From assembly GCA_020634455.1 (NCBI GenBank), contig JACKBQ010000002.1:1612001-1676000 (forward strand): a DNA stretch of 64,000 nucleotides. The letters are read 5' to 3'. This document shows, piece after piece, positions 35,712 through 43,827 of the stretch. Below the pieces are notes generated by a model. The model was not told the DNA's origin, did not search any database, and saw only the letters and a list, made by a program, of their open reading frames with translations. Position 1 is the stretch's first letter. Each line of letters opens with the position of its first letter. The stretch is from Ardenticatenaceae bacterium. GTDB lineage: Bacteria > Chloroflexota > Anaerolineae > Promineifilales > Promineifilaceae. The translations under genes and the position numbers were made by a program.

Positions 35712-35748
35712 AAAAAGCCGGAGCGCACCGTTCAGTACGCTCCGGCTT
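35710..35748. terminator. Bidirectional terminator between cytochrome and subtilase genes
   Basis: AAGCCGGAGCG, a 12-base loop and CGCTCCGGCTT give an 11-bp stem. An A7 run precedes it on the plus strand and so gives a T-run on the minus strand, where it ends the subtilase gene (stop at 35805). On the plus strand it directly follows the 27-heme gene. Confidence 0.75.
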
Positions 35749-35804
35749 CCAAATTGGATATTCAGATTACAAAATCCAAATCTCCAACCACATCTTGATT
35801 AGCT

Positions 35805-38800
35805 CTACGGAACCGTGATCTCCACTGGAACCTGTAGCAGCCCAGGCGCTTCTGCCGGCCCCATCAAAATGAGGCCGAAGTATTTGCCAGAGGCAAAGCC
35901 CGTAGTATCCCAATTCACATCGATGGTCGCCGTGCCGCCCGCCGGAATGGAAGCTGGCAGGTTGCTAACCGTCACGTCTGTGCCCTGAACTGCGTTAATC
36001 GTCAGCTCAAAGGTGTCAGAACCGCTCGGTACGCTCCAACCATGAACTGCCACCGTGTACGTGCCATCCTCAGGGAAGACAACCCGCACCGTCTCCGCAT
36101 CGCTGGAAGTGGTGGAAGAACCGATCAACGCGCCGGACGGATCGTAAACGAACAGGTCAATGTCAGAACCAGCGGTGCAGCAGGTGAAAATCTCCAGCAG
36201 TGCACCATTGTTAATGTCAACCGTCGTTACAAACGAAGCGGTGGATGGGTCATTCGGATCATCCTGGAAGATGTCCTCTGTGGAGGTAACGGGGCCGCCC
36301 AGGCCAAAGCCTTGCGCCACAAAACCACCCATATCCAGTTCGCTGCTGATGGTGAGGCTGGTGGAGCCAGGCCCGGCCGCTGCGGAAGAGACAACAGCGC
36401 CTGGATCGAGATTCACCAACCCAACAGAGCCGCCAAATGACTCGTTCAGGCTGTTGCCATCCACGCGTACCTGGTGGAAGAAGATGCCGTGCAAACCGTC
36501 CTGAACGGGAGCCGCCACGATTTCACGTGGGCCACCCGTTGAGGTGTTTGGCAGCCAACGGCCGCTTCCGATGTAGGTGTATTCACTCCGGCCAACCTCA
36601 GACAGCGTGTACGGGCCATAAAAAGCAGAACCCGGGTAGCCAGCGAGGAGACCAGAGCAGTCTACACCATTGCTCAGGCAATCTTCCGTTGGCCCCATGA
36701 TGATGGTGTCAATGTCGGTGCCTTCACCCGCCCAGCTATTATCTACCACCAGGAAGGAAGTGCCGTTTTCTGGCAGCGCTGCACCATCAATGTCTGTCCA
36801 GAAGAAGCGCCAATCGCCAGATTCAGCCCGCCAGGTGTAGTCGGTGTAGCCAAAGACAGAATCGTTGTCATACAGCATGGGCACGTCCAAAATGGCAGCG
36901 CCACGGCCCGAAGGGGCATTTGCCTGCCCAAACGCGAAAGTGGTCCCAGAAGCAGCCACAGCCACCGTCACCGGTACAACAGTCTCTTCGCCGCCAGCGT
37001 GCAGCGTAATGGAGCCTTGGTACATGCCGTAAGGCGTGTTTGCCGGTACGCCAAGCGTTACATTAAAGCTGCGCGTTTCACCAGGAGCCAGGCTAAAGGC
37101 ACGGCGAGTAGGTCGTGCCCATTGCCAGTTTCGTAGCTGCCAGTAAGAAACTTCCAAACCCAAATCGGTCTGCGGCACCTCGGCCACCTGGTCGCGATGA
37201 CGCAGGGTTACAAAGATGCCATCTGCCATGCGTTCCAGTGGATTGGCCACACGGGCCTGCTGGGTTGGACCAGCATTGTAGCCATAGGTAAAGCGAATAT
37301 ATTCACCCGCATCCATTTCACCCAGGTCCACCTTGCCATTACCATTCGCGTCATCCCAAAGAATGTCATCGCCATCCAGGTCTGTCCAGTTTTGGATATG
37401 AACGCGCCAGTTGTTAAACGGCTCAAAAATATCCTCATTTGGATCAAACTGATCGTATGGCTTGGTCAGGCGCACCATCATCAAATCAGTACCCGATGGA
37501 ATCATCGGATCCACTCGGAATGCATAATCTGGCGTGGTGAAACTGCCATGATCCAATGATTGATCCAGCGAGGTGAAAGACAAATCATCAGACCCAATTT
37601 GCACGTGTGTTTCTGTGGTTACGCGCACTGTCATTCGACTGTTGCCCATGTTGGTTACAGAGAAGGATTGCGTATCTCGCTCACCGGGCTGCATGATGTG
37701 GGCAAACGCATCGTACTCAACACCCCGGTAATCACCAGCAGACCAGCTTGACGGCGAAACAAACAATCCGCCCAATCCAGCCGCGATGTCGGTGCCCAGA
37801 TCAGCATTCACCAGACCAGCGCCTTGCGACCACACATCATGCTCGGTGTTGGTAGCAGAGTTCATGATGAGTGTGCGTGCTTGCTCAAAGGTGGGCCACT
37901 GGCCAAACTGCTCGTACCAGGCCTGGTACATCAGCGCCAAGTTCCCAGCAGCAACCGGTGCCGCCATAGAGGTGCCACCAAAGTTGTCGGTGGCGATTGC
38001 GCCCCACAGAACCTGGTTGAGTGACAGATCACCCGTACCAAACGCACCAGTAGCCACCACGTCAACACCAGTTACGTTGCGTGCCCCTGGGCCACGATTG
38101 GACCAGGAGATAACGTCGCCGCCTACAATTTGGTCAGCAGAGGCGATGGATTCGAAAATGCCGATGCTGCCAAAGAGGGTGGAAGCGCCAATGGAGATGC
38201 CGCTCGCTGGCGATGGCGGTGCGGAGGTCCCGTAACCAGCCGCACCATTCCCCGTAGAAAACAGCAGGGCTGTGTTGGGAGCATAGGAGCGGTTTACGAT
38301 GTCAATCAGGCGAGAGTCAAAGTCGAAACCGTCGTTGTCGGTGCCGCTGTAACCCCAGGAGTTACTCACAATTTGGATGTCGTCACCAGTTCCAGAAACA
38401 CCATCATAGCCGAGCCCCGCATAGACGTAGGCATCTTCAACAAATGGTGTGAGGTAAAAGTCGCCATTTTGGGTGGAGGCGACGTCTTTACCGGGGCCAA
38501 CCACCAGACCCTGGAAGCCAGCGATGGGGGATCCGCCTGCGCCCCAGTTAACGGAGCCAGCGACAACGCCCTGGCCAACGGCCACAGAAGTGGTGCCCAT
38601 GCCGTGGGTGCCACCACCATCGGTGAAGTCTTGTACATGGAAGGCGACGAGGTCGCCATTGCCATAAGCGGAACCGGGAATGCCCCAATACCAGTCGAGG
38701 GTGGGCACGGCCGTTTCGCCATCGGCAATAAAGTAAACGAGACCACCAGAAACATCGTTCAGCCCGTCAAAATCGTAGTCCAAACAGGCAGTTTCCTGGC

Positions 38801-39908
38801 CAGAGAAGTCGCGGGTGAGGCGAGCCGGGGTATCGTCGGTGAAATCGTAGTTGTAGTTGATGTCTACGTAAACGGTGTCGTACACGCCCGCCTCGTTTTC
38901 ATCTACCACCAACACGGCCGCACGCTCACCAGAAACGGCCGTTGCATCCCCAAATGCACCGCTCAAAATGTCAGCAACGGCAGCCAGCGCCTTGTCTGGA
39001 TGCGAACCATAATGGTATTCGCCGCTCAAGCTGGTGCCGGGTACAACGTAATCGTGCGCCCCAGCAGACCCAAGTGGCGCATAGTTAAAATCGCCCGCAG
39101 CCGTGGCTGAGGTGTCGGCATAATCAGCCAAACCACTGGAAATGAGCGTGGTGCCCACATAATAATCAAAGGCAGCGTAGTAGCTGGAAACCGAGTCGAA
39201 CATCTCTGGCAGGCCGTAGTAGGGCGACGCGCCATCTTCGATGTAAGCCCAGGTGCCATCCAGATCGGGATGACAGTAATCAGCGCCGGAGTCGTTGGAC
39301 ATGTAGCGCACGCCTGCGCCCGTGTACCCTTTAGCCCAGGCATCTTGCGAACCATGAATGGCCCCTGTGGTGCTGTACCACCCTTCTGGGGCTGGGCCAG
39401 GACTGGCATCGCCAGAAATATTGAGCGCGGGGGTAATGTTGCTGTTCAGATTCGCCTCAACATCCGGGTCGGTCGGCTGTGGCACTTCAACCAGCGATTC
39501 TGAACGACGCAGGGTGATCACGGCCGGGTCTGAAGCCATCTTCAGGATAGCGGTTGGTGAAGCAAACCCCGCAGCCACAGTTGTGCCAAACGGATCAGAA
39601 AACGGCCGTACAAACCATTGCGAAGCGTAAGCACTGAGATCAGCGCCAGCCGCAATACGCGCCACAAATTGCAGTTCATTGCTGTTGGCCGTAGCCCGCG
39701 CAGCCAGGGCAGGCCCATTGGCAGTTGTGTTCCCTGCCAGAGCAGCATCAATATCGGCTAACAAGTTTGGATGAATTTTGGCGCGAGCATTGGCAACGGC
39801 CGTTGGCGTACTCTCATTCGCTGATGCCGCCGAGGCCATTACCACAAATGCCAGACTAAGTAAAACGAGCAGAAAGCCAATTCTGCGTGGCTTTGTATGC
39901 TTAAACAT
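35805..39908 (-). CDS. Secreted subtilisin-like serine protease (S8), multidomain
   Basis: This is a 1367-residue exported protease. AGGAGGAAGTT precedes the ATG and a signal peptide (IGFLLVLLSLAFVVMASAASA) follows. An I9-like propeptide region precedes the S8 domain, whose triad is Asp near residue 206 (SNDSGADYCHPDL), His near 435 (GTHGMGTTSVA) and Ser 647 (GGTSMAAP). A large insertion of about 150 residues separates Asp and His. Further beta-sandwich domains and a pre-peptidase-type C-terminal domain (FTCCTAGSDIDLFVYDPSG) complete it. It is convergent with the cytochrome operon. Substrate is unknown. Confidence 0.9.
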   Translation of the reverse strand: MFKHTKPRRIGFLLVLLSLAFVVMASAASANESTPTAVANARAKIHPNLLADIDAALAGNTTANGPALAARATANSNELQFVARIAAGADLSAYASQWFVRPFSDPFGTTVAAGFASPTAILKMASDPAVITLRRSESLVEVPQPTDPDVEANLNSNITPALNISGDASPGPAPEGWYSTTGAIHGSQDAWAKGYTGAGVRYMSNDSGADYCHPDLDGTWAYIEDGASPYYGLPEMFDSVSSYYAAFDYYVGTTLISSGLADYADTSATAAGDFNYAPLGSAGAHDYVVPGTSLSGEYHYGSHPDKALAAVADILSGAFGDATAVSGERAAVLVVDENEAGVYDTVYVDINYNYDFTDDTPARLTRDFSGQETACLDYDFDGLNDVSGGLVYFIADGETAVPTLDWYWGIPGSAYGNGDLVAFHVQDFTDGGGTHGMGTTSVAVGQGVVAGSVNWGAGGSPIAGFQGLVVGPGKDVASTQNGDFYLTPFVEDAYVYAGLGYDGVSGTGDDIQIVSNSWGYSGTDNDGFDFDSRLIDIVNRSYAPNTALLFSTGNGAAGYGTSAPPSPASGISIGASTLFGSIGIFESIASADQIVGGDVISWSNRGPGARNVTGVDVVATGAFGTGDLSLNQVLWGAIATDNFGGTSMAAPVAAGNLALMYQAWYEQFGQWPTFEQARTLIMNSATNTEHDVWSQGAGLVNADLGTDIAAGLGGLFVSPSSWSAGDYRGVEYDAFAHIMQPGERDTQSFSVTNMGNSRMTVRVTTETHVQIGSDDLSFTSLDQSLDHGSFTTPDYAFRVDPMIPSGTDLMMVRLTKPYDQFDPNEDIFEPFNNWRVHIQNWTDLDGDDILWDDANGNGKVDLGEMDAGEYIRFTYGYNAGPTQQARVANPLERMADGIFVTLRHRDQVAEVPQTDLGLEVSYWQLRNWQWARPTRRAFSLAPGETRSFNVTLGVPANTPYGMYQGSITLHAGGEETVVPVTVAVAASGTTFAFGQANAPSGRGAAILDVPMLYDNDSVFGYTDYTWRAESGDWRFFWTDIDGAALPENGTSFLVVDNSWAGEGTDIDTIIMGPTEDCLSNGVDCSGLLAGYPGSAFYGPYTLSEVGRSEYTYIGSGRWLPNTSTGGPREIVAAPVQDGLHGIFFHQVRVDGNSLNESFGGSVGLVNLDPGAVVSSAAAGPGSTSLTISSELDMGGFVAQGFGLGGPVTSTEDIFQDDPNDPSTASFVTTVDINNGALLEIFTCCTAGSDIDLFVYDPSGALIGSSTTSSDAETVRVVFPEDGTYTVAVHGWSVPSGSDTFELTINAVQGTDVTVSNLPASIPAGGTATIDVNWDTTGFASGKYFGLILMGPAEAPGLLQVPVEITVP

Positions 39909-40294
39909 AACTTCCTCCTATACAAAATATTGAGCTTATTCTTGATTTTTTAGCATATCGGTATCTGAGAAACTTCTAAACCATCACCTCCTTTTTTTCC
40001 TATGTGGCTTTTTCCGAAAGATTCAAAAGCAACAAAAAAGCCTGGAGATTCTGAGAAATCCAGAATTTCCAGGCGCAATAGGCGTGAAAAACAAAGCAGG
40101 TTGGTGAAAAGCAACCCAAAAAGATCAAGGTTATCAAAACAAAACAGGGCAGTAATCGGCACTACTCGTCTAATCCCACAAGCTATTTAGTTTAAATTAC
40201 AACGATAGAAGTGTTCGCAAAGACTTTGCCATTATAGCAGATTTCTTCGATTTATCGCAGAAATAATCAATTCTGTAAGATTTTTTCCGCCTTG
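39909..40294 (-). promoter_or_regulatory. Long leader of the subtilase gene with intrinsic terminator
   Basis: The 386-base spacer holds no supportable gene. On the minus strand it has a -10 box TATAAT (plus coordinates 40231-40236), then about 150 bases, then a terminator-like hairpin GCCTGGAAATTCTG...CAGAATCTCCAGGC followed by TTTTTTGTTG (about 40026-40069), then a very strong Shine-Dalgarno AAAGGAGGTGAT near 39986, and finally the subtilase RBS. The order promoter, terminator, gene suggests either attenuation of the protease gene or an independent RNA of about 180-200 bases. No known riboswitch was recognised. Confidence 0.45.
40026..40069 (-). terminator. Rho-independent terminator in the subtilase leader
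   Basis: The minus-strand RNA pairs GCCTGGAAATTCTG with CAGAATCTCCAGGC (14 pairs with one mismatch, 7-base loop) and is followed by TTTTTTGTTG. It may instead end read-through from the M23 lipoprotein gene, whose stop is about 225 bases upstream. Confidence 0.7.
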
Positions 40295-41980
40295 CTACCG
40301 GGCAAAAAGCTGCGCCACTAGTTCGCGGGTCTCGATAGGACGCAGAAATTGGCCCAGATAAAAATCGTCCAACCACAGCTCAAAATGAAGATGGGCATCT
40401 TCCGTCTCGCTGTTTATGGAGGCAGGGGAACCGGTGTTGCCAATGCGCCCGATTTGCTGCCCGGCAGTAACGGCCGTTCCCTCCATCACATCCCATTTAA
40501 TCTCACTCAAATGCACGTACCGGGCCACAAACCCATCCTCCTGGGCAACCCAGATTTGCATACCCCGGTAAAAATCCAGATTGTCTGGCGCGGTGTAACC
40601 CAGCTCAATGTTCTCCGCCCGGCGGCGGTTGAAGGCAGTTTCAGACGGCCGTTCATAATCCAACGTCGCCCGAATCACTGTGCCCGAAGCCGCCGCGTAT
40701 ACGGGCGTGCCGTTGGCCCAGTAAAAATCGGTGCCCTCGTGAATGCCCAGCCGGTAATGACGCGGCGCACCCGGCATCTGCAAGTCGCGCGGCGTCAGGT
40801 CGCCGCTGTTGCCAGTGATGGGCCAGGCGTAGGGGGCAGTGGTTTGCCAAACGGCCGTATCGTGCGGCTGCGGCGCGGGCAAGGTGGAGCCACTTGTGAT
40901 GATTCGATTGTTCTCCGGCTGCTGCCAGAAAAACAGCTGGTCGCGCCCGGCAAAAAGTAGCTGCTCCCCGCTGACGGCAAAGGCGCTAACACCCGGTAGG
41001 TGGAACAATGCCTGAAGCGCCCCGGTGGCGGGGTTTAGACTGAGCAAACGATTACCCGCCTGATCGAGGATGAAGACGGCCGTTTCCGTCGCAAAAATCT
41101 GGCGCGGCTGGGTCATCACAACGGTGGGGGCAAATTCCGACAAACGAGCGGTCTCCTGGAACAAGGCCACCGTCGCCGTGCCATCCAGGTTGCCCCAGAG
41201 CACATACACCCGGTCATCCAGCCCGCTCACGTCCACTGGCAGCGCCTCTTCCGGCAGCAGCCACTGTCGCTCCTGCCCCTCGGCAAAGAAATATTGGGCA
41301 TAGCTGTAGCTCGTCTCCAACCGCAGCCGCCGCGCCGCACCCACCGTGTCGTAGCCCAGCGCTACAAAATAATGGCTGGACGTGGCCCCGATTTCCCGCT
41401 CGTACCGCTCAATCTGCCAGCGCCTCGCGGCTAAATCAAGCGCGTACAAATCCCCGGCCCGATCTTGCACCAGCAGCTGCGGCCCCACCAGCGCCAGATC
41501 GAGCGGCTCCTGCACCAGCAGGCCGTCTACAAAATCGCCGGGCTGGAGCAGCGGCGTGGGCGGCGTGCCGTTGACCAAATCGAGCGCCAAAACCCGCCCA
41601 CCATCCAACAAAAAGGCAGTGGTCTGGTTCATTTCCAGGGCGATGGGATGCCAAAAGCTGCCCACATCAAACTGCCAGCGGCCGCTATTGGCAGGCAACA
41701 GTTGGTAAAAGTTGGCGTTGTGGGCGACGGCCGTTGCCTGCATTTCCATATCCAACGGATTGTCCCAGACGGGCGCAGGCGTGGCGGATGGGGCGATGGG
41801 GGGCGTGCTTGTGGGCATTGGCAGCGTGGCGGTGGGCGGAACGGCCGTTACCGTCGCCAAAGGTTGGGGAGAGGCAGCGACCACCATAAACGGCGTCGGC
41901 GTAGCCACAGGCGCGGGCGGCGTGGCGCAGGCAAGCAGCGCTCCCAGCAGCGCCAGCAAAAGCAGTCGGTAGTACCTCAT
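40295..41980 (-). CDS. Lipoprotein with M23 (LytM-type) metallopeptidase domain
   Basis: This is a 561-residue lipoprotein. The lipobox LLACAT places Cys at residue 18, followed by a Pro/Thr-rich linker (about 20-70). The middle (about 75-390) is propeller-like sequence. The C-terminal M23 fold shows zinc ligands HEGTD (His near 412) and AHLHFELW (near 530), with GTAVTAGQQIGRIGNTG between. It would cut or bind peptidoglycan cross-bridges; all expected ligands appear present. Its ATG overlaps the stop of the DUF123 gene (ATGA), so the two are translationally coupled in the ROK-DUF123-M23 operon. Confidence 0.85.
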   Translation of the reverse strand: MRYYRLLLLALLGALLACATPPAPVATPTPFMVVAASPQPLATVTAVPPTATLPMPTSTPPIAPSATPAPVWDNPLDMEMQATAVAHNANFYQLLPANSGRWQFDVGSFWHPIALEMNQTTAFLLDGGRVLALDLVNGTPPTPLLQPGDFVDGLLVQEPLDLALVGPQLLVQDRAGDLYALDLAARRWQIERYEREIGATSSHYFVALGYDTVGAARRLRLETSYSYAQYFFAEGQERQWLLPEEALPVDVSGLDDRVYVLWGNLDGTATVALFQETARLSEFAPTVVMTQPRQIFATETAVFILDQAGNRLLSLNPATGALQALFHLPGVSAFAVSGEQLLFAGRDQLFFWQQPENNRIITSGSTLPAPQPHDTAVWQTTAPYAWPITGNSGDLTPRDLQMPGAPRHYRLGIHEGTDFYWANGTPVYAAASGTVIRATLDYERPSETAFNRRRAENIELGYTAPDNLDFYRGMQIWVAQEDGFVARYVHLSEIKWDVMEGTAVTAGQQIGRIGNTGSPASINSETEDAHLHFELWLDDFYLGQFLRPIETRELVAQLFAR

Positions 41981-42657
41981 GCAGCTTCGCCTCGCAGGAA
42001 TTCGTTAATTTGACCAGGGAAGGTTTGCCACCAGTGGGGAACGGCCGTTACCTGTAATAAATGGGTCCCACCCGGATCATCCGTACTGCCTAGCCCCGGC
42101 ACCAGCGGGATGATTTGGGGAAGTGTCAGGAGGTGTCGGGATACGGCCGTTTCTAGTTGCCGATCAGAATTTTTAGCCACAGATTTCACAGATTTGTTCT
42201 TTTCTCCGTACAACTCTGTGCCGCCTCTGTGCCCCTCTGTGTTCCGCTTTTTAACTCTCACAATATAAACTCCCCGCAATTCCACAACACACTCTTCCAA
42301 CAAAAAATCCACATGCCAGCGCAATTTCTTGCCCGTTGGCGGGCGCAGCGGCGTCGGGCCAAGTCCAATTTGCGGGAACAGCGCCAACATCTGCTGCCGA
42401 ATCGACTGTGGCTTGGCTGCGTCACTCCGGCTGGCGTGCCGCAGCAATCGCCGCGCCAGCGACCCTGACCCTTTTTGCCCCAGCGCCGACCCCACGTACA
42501 CATACTCGCCCGATGGCACCTCAATCGGCCGCCCCTGCTGAAAACGGCCGAACTGCACCCACAGCAGTTCCTTCACAAAAAGTCGCAAAATGTAAACGCC
42601 ACCCTGGGCATCAGCTCCCCAGCAGCAAAATGAATCGTCTTGATAGGTTATTTGCAA
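41977..42657 (-). CDS. DUF123 (GIY-YIG-like) protein with in-frame repeat insertion
   Basis: This is about 226 residues long if TTG at 42657 is used (GGAGG lies 5 bases upstream); an open extension runs to 42726. The core GGVYILRLFV, PSGEYVYVGSALG, LARRLLRHAS and KKLRWHVDFLLEE is the DUF123 pattern, related to GIY-YIG nucleases. A segment of about 29 residues (RNTEGHRGGTELYGEKNKS onward) then interrupts it. This segment is encoded by a dispersed intergenic repeat that is also present at 43722-43815. After it the domain resumes (LTLPQIIPLVPGLGSTDDPG). The insertion keeps the frame, so the protein may still be made. The gene overlaps the M23 gene by 4 bases. Confidence 0.7.
   Translation of the reverse strand: MQITYQDDSFCCWGADAQGGVYILRLFVKELLWVQFGRFQQGRPIEVPSGEYVYVGSALGQKGSGSLARRLLRHASRSDAAKPQSIRQQMLALFPQIGLGPTPLRPPTGKKLRWHVDFLLEECVVELRGVYIVRVKKRNTEGHRGGTELYGEKNKSVKSVAKNSDRQLETAVSRHLLTLPQIIPLVPGLGSTDDPGGTHLLQVTAVPHWWQTFPGQINEFLRGEAA
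42168..42262. repeat. Dispersed CACAGATTTCACAGATT-type repeat inside DUF123 gene
   Basis: Words CCACAGATTTCACAGATTTG, TTTTCTCCGTACAACTCTGT and CCCCTCTGTGTTCCGCTTTT match the spacer repeat at 43722-43815 in the same order and orientation. Here the sequence lies within a coding region and is read in frame. Confidence 0.75.
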
Positions 42658-42668
42658 GCTGCCTCCAA

Positions 42669-42729
42669 AGATTGGTCCATTTTCTTTAGCCGGAACGCGA
42701 TTTTCATTGCGAACAAAATGGACCAATCT
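42669..42729. promoter_or_regulatory. Perfect 15-bp inverted repeat upstream of the DUF123 gene
   Basis: AGATTGGTCCATTTT (42669-42683) and AAAATGGACCAATCT (42715-42729) are exact reverse complements separated by 31 bases. They flank the region just before the probable DUF123 start and after the ROK stop at 42757. They could be an operator pair, an RNA stem sequestering the ribosome binding site, or terminal repeats of a tiny element. Confidence 0.55.
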
Positions 42730-42756
42730 CGTCCCGTCAAATTGACCCGCGTAAGT

Positions 42757-43695
42757 TTAGTTGGATTGGCTGGTTTGCTCAAGCAGCGCCAGCGCTACCG
42801 CACCCCAGAGCGGCGCATCATCGCCAAGCTGGGCAGGCACGATGTCAAACTGCACCTCCGGCAGGGCGGTTTCGTGGGCGGTTTGGCGCACCAGCTGCCA
42901 CCAGCGCTCACCCGATTTGGTCACGCCACCGCCCAGCACAATCCGGCTGGGATTCAGTAGATTGGCGGCATTGCCCAGGCCAACACCCAGCCCTCTTGCG
43001 CCACGTTCCAGGATGGCAACGGCCGTTTCCACCCCCTGTTCCGCCCATTCCGCCACCAACTTGCCTGACACATCGTACAAAGGCATGCCAAAGGCAATCG
43101 CCGCATCTCGCGCCATGTACGGGCCAGACGCCAGCCGCTCCACGCAGCCCCGCTTGCCGCACAAGCAAAGCGGCCCGTCGGGAGCCACCACCGTGTGCCC
43201 AATTTCCCCCGCCATGCCCGCTGCCCCGCGATACGGCCGTCCGTCCAAAATCCAACCGCCGCCCACCCCCGTACTCACCGTCACGTACAGCAGATCAGCC
43301 ACGCCGCGCCCCGCACCAAAGCGCCATTCACCCAATGCCGCCACGTTGGCGTCGTTGTCCACCTGTGCTGGTACGCCAAATTCGTCGGCAAAAAGCCGTT
43401 GGATGGGCGTGTTTTCCCAGCCGGGCACGTGGTGGCTCAGCCGCACGACGCCGCTTTTGTAATCCACCGGGCCACCGAAACTAATGCCGATGCGAGACGG
43501 CCGTTCCCCAGCCAACAGCTCTCGCCCCATCTCAATCATCGCCGCCATATCCGTCTGCGCCGACGCGCCCGATGGCGACAAGCGACGCAAATGTCCCCGC
43601 CACGCCGGTTCAGGCTTGTCCAGCAACTCCGCCTCGATCACCGCCGCCGACAGCTTCGTCCCGCCAAAATCACACGCCAAAATCAACCCTGCCAT
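42757..43695 (-). CDS. ROK-family sugar kinase (glucokinase-like)
   Basis: This 312-residue cytoplasmic kinase phosphorylates glucose or a related hexose with ATP. The N-terminal phosphate loop is ACDFGGTKLSAAV; the zinc motif LCLCGKRGCVERLASG (CxCGxxGCxE) is complete, and GHTVV and GGGVTKSG are also family-typical. The start at 43695 follows AAAGGTGGCGG; the open frame reaches 43719. There is no N-terminal HTH, so it is a kinase and not a repressor. It is the first gene of an operon with DUF123 and M23 genes. Confidence 0.9.
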   Translation of the reverse strand: MAGLILACDFGGTKLSAAVIEAELLDKPEPAWRGHLRRLSPSGASAQTDMAAMIEMGRELLAGERPSRIGISFGGPVDYKSGVVRLSHHVPGWENTPIQRLFADEFGVPAQVDNDANVAALGEWRFGAGRGVADLLYVTVSTGVGGGWILDGRPYRGAAGMAGEIGHTVVAPDGPLCLCGKRGCVERLASGPYMARDAAIAFGMPLYDVSGKLVAEWAEQGVETAVAILERGARGLGVGLGNAANLLNPSRIVLGGGVTKSGERWWQLVRQTAHETALPEVQFDIVPAQLGDDAPLWGAVALALLEQTSQSN

Positions 43696-43721
43696 TCCGC
43701 CACCTTTTGTTATACTCAAGA

Positions 43722-43815
43722 ATCTGTCCGCAGATTTCGCAGATTCTCGCAGATTTTTCTTCTCCGTGTAACTCTGCGCTTTCTCTGTAAAACTCTGTGT
43801 TCCTGTTTTTAAACC
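43722..43815. repeat. Dispersed CGCAGATTTCGCAGATT-type repeat
   Basis: The spacer between the divergent ROK and RlmK-like genes consists almost entirely of this repeat: CCGCAGATTTCGCAGATTCT, TTCTTCTCCGTGTAACTCTG and AAACTCTGTGTTCCTGTTTT. Relatives lie at 42168-42262, 44770-44815 and, as an inverted pair, at 45164-45236. Confidence 0.75.
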
Positions 43816-43827
43816 AAAGGAAACTCT

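Noticed and set aside
38130..39110. 326-codon plus-strand open frame opposite the subtilase
   Set aside because: The sense strand carries the complete S8 triad; the antisense frame has no motif.
39950..40162. 70-codon minus-strand open frame in the subtilase leader
   Set aside because: It runs through the terminator hairpin, has odd composition and no ribosome binding site; the region is better explained as a non-coding leader.
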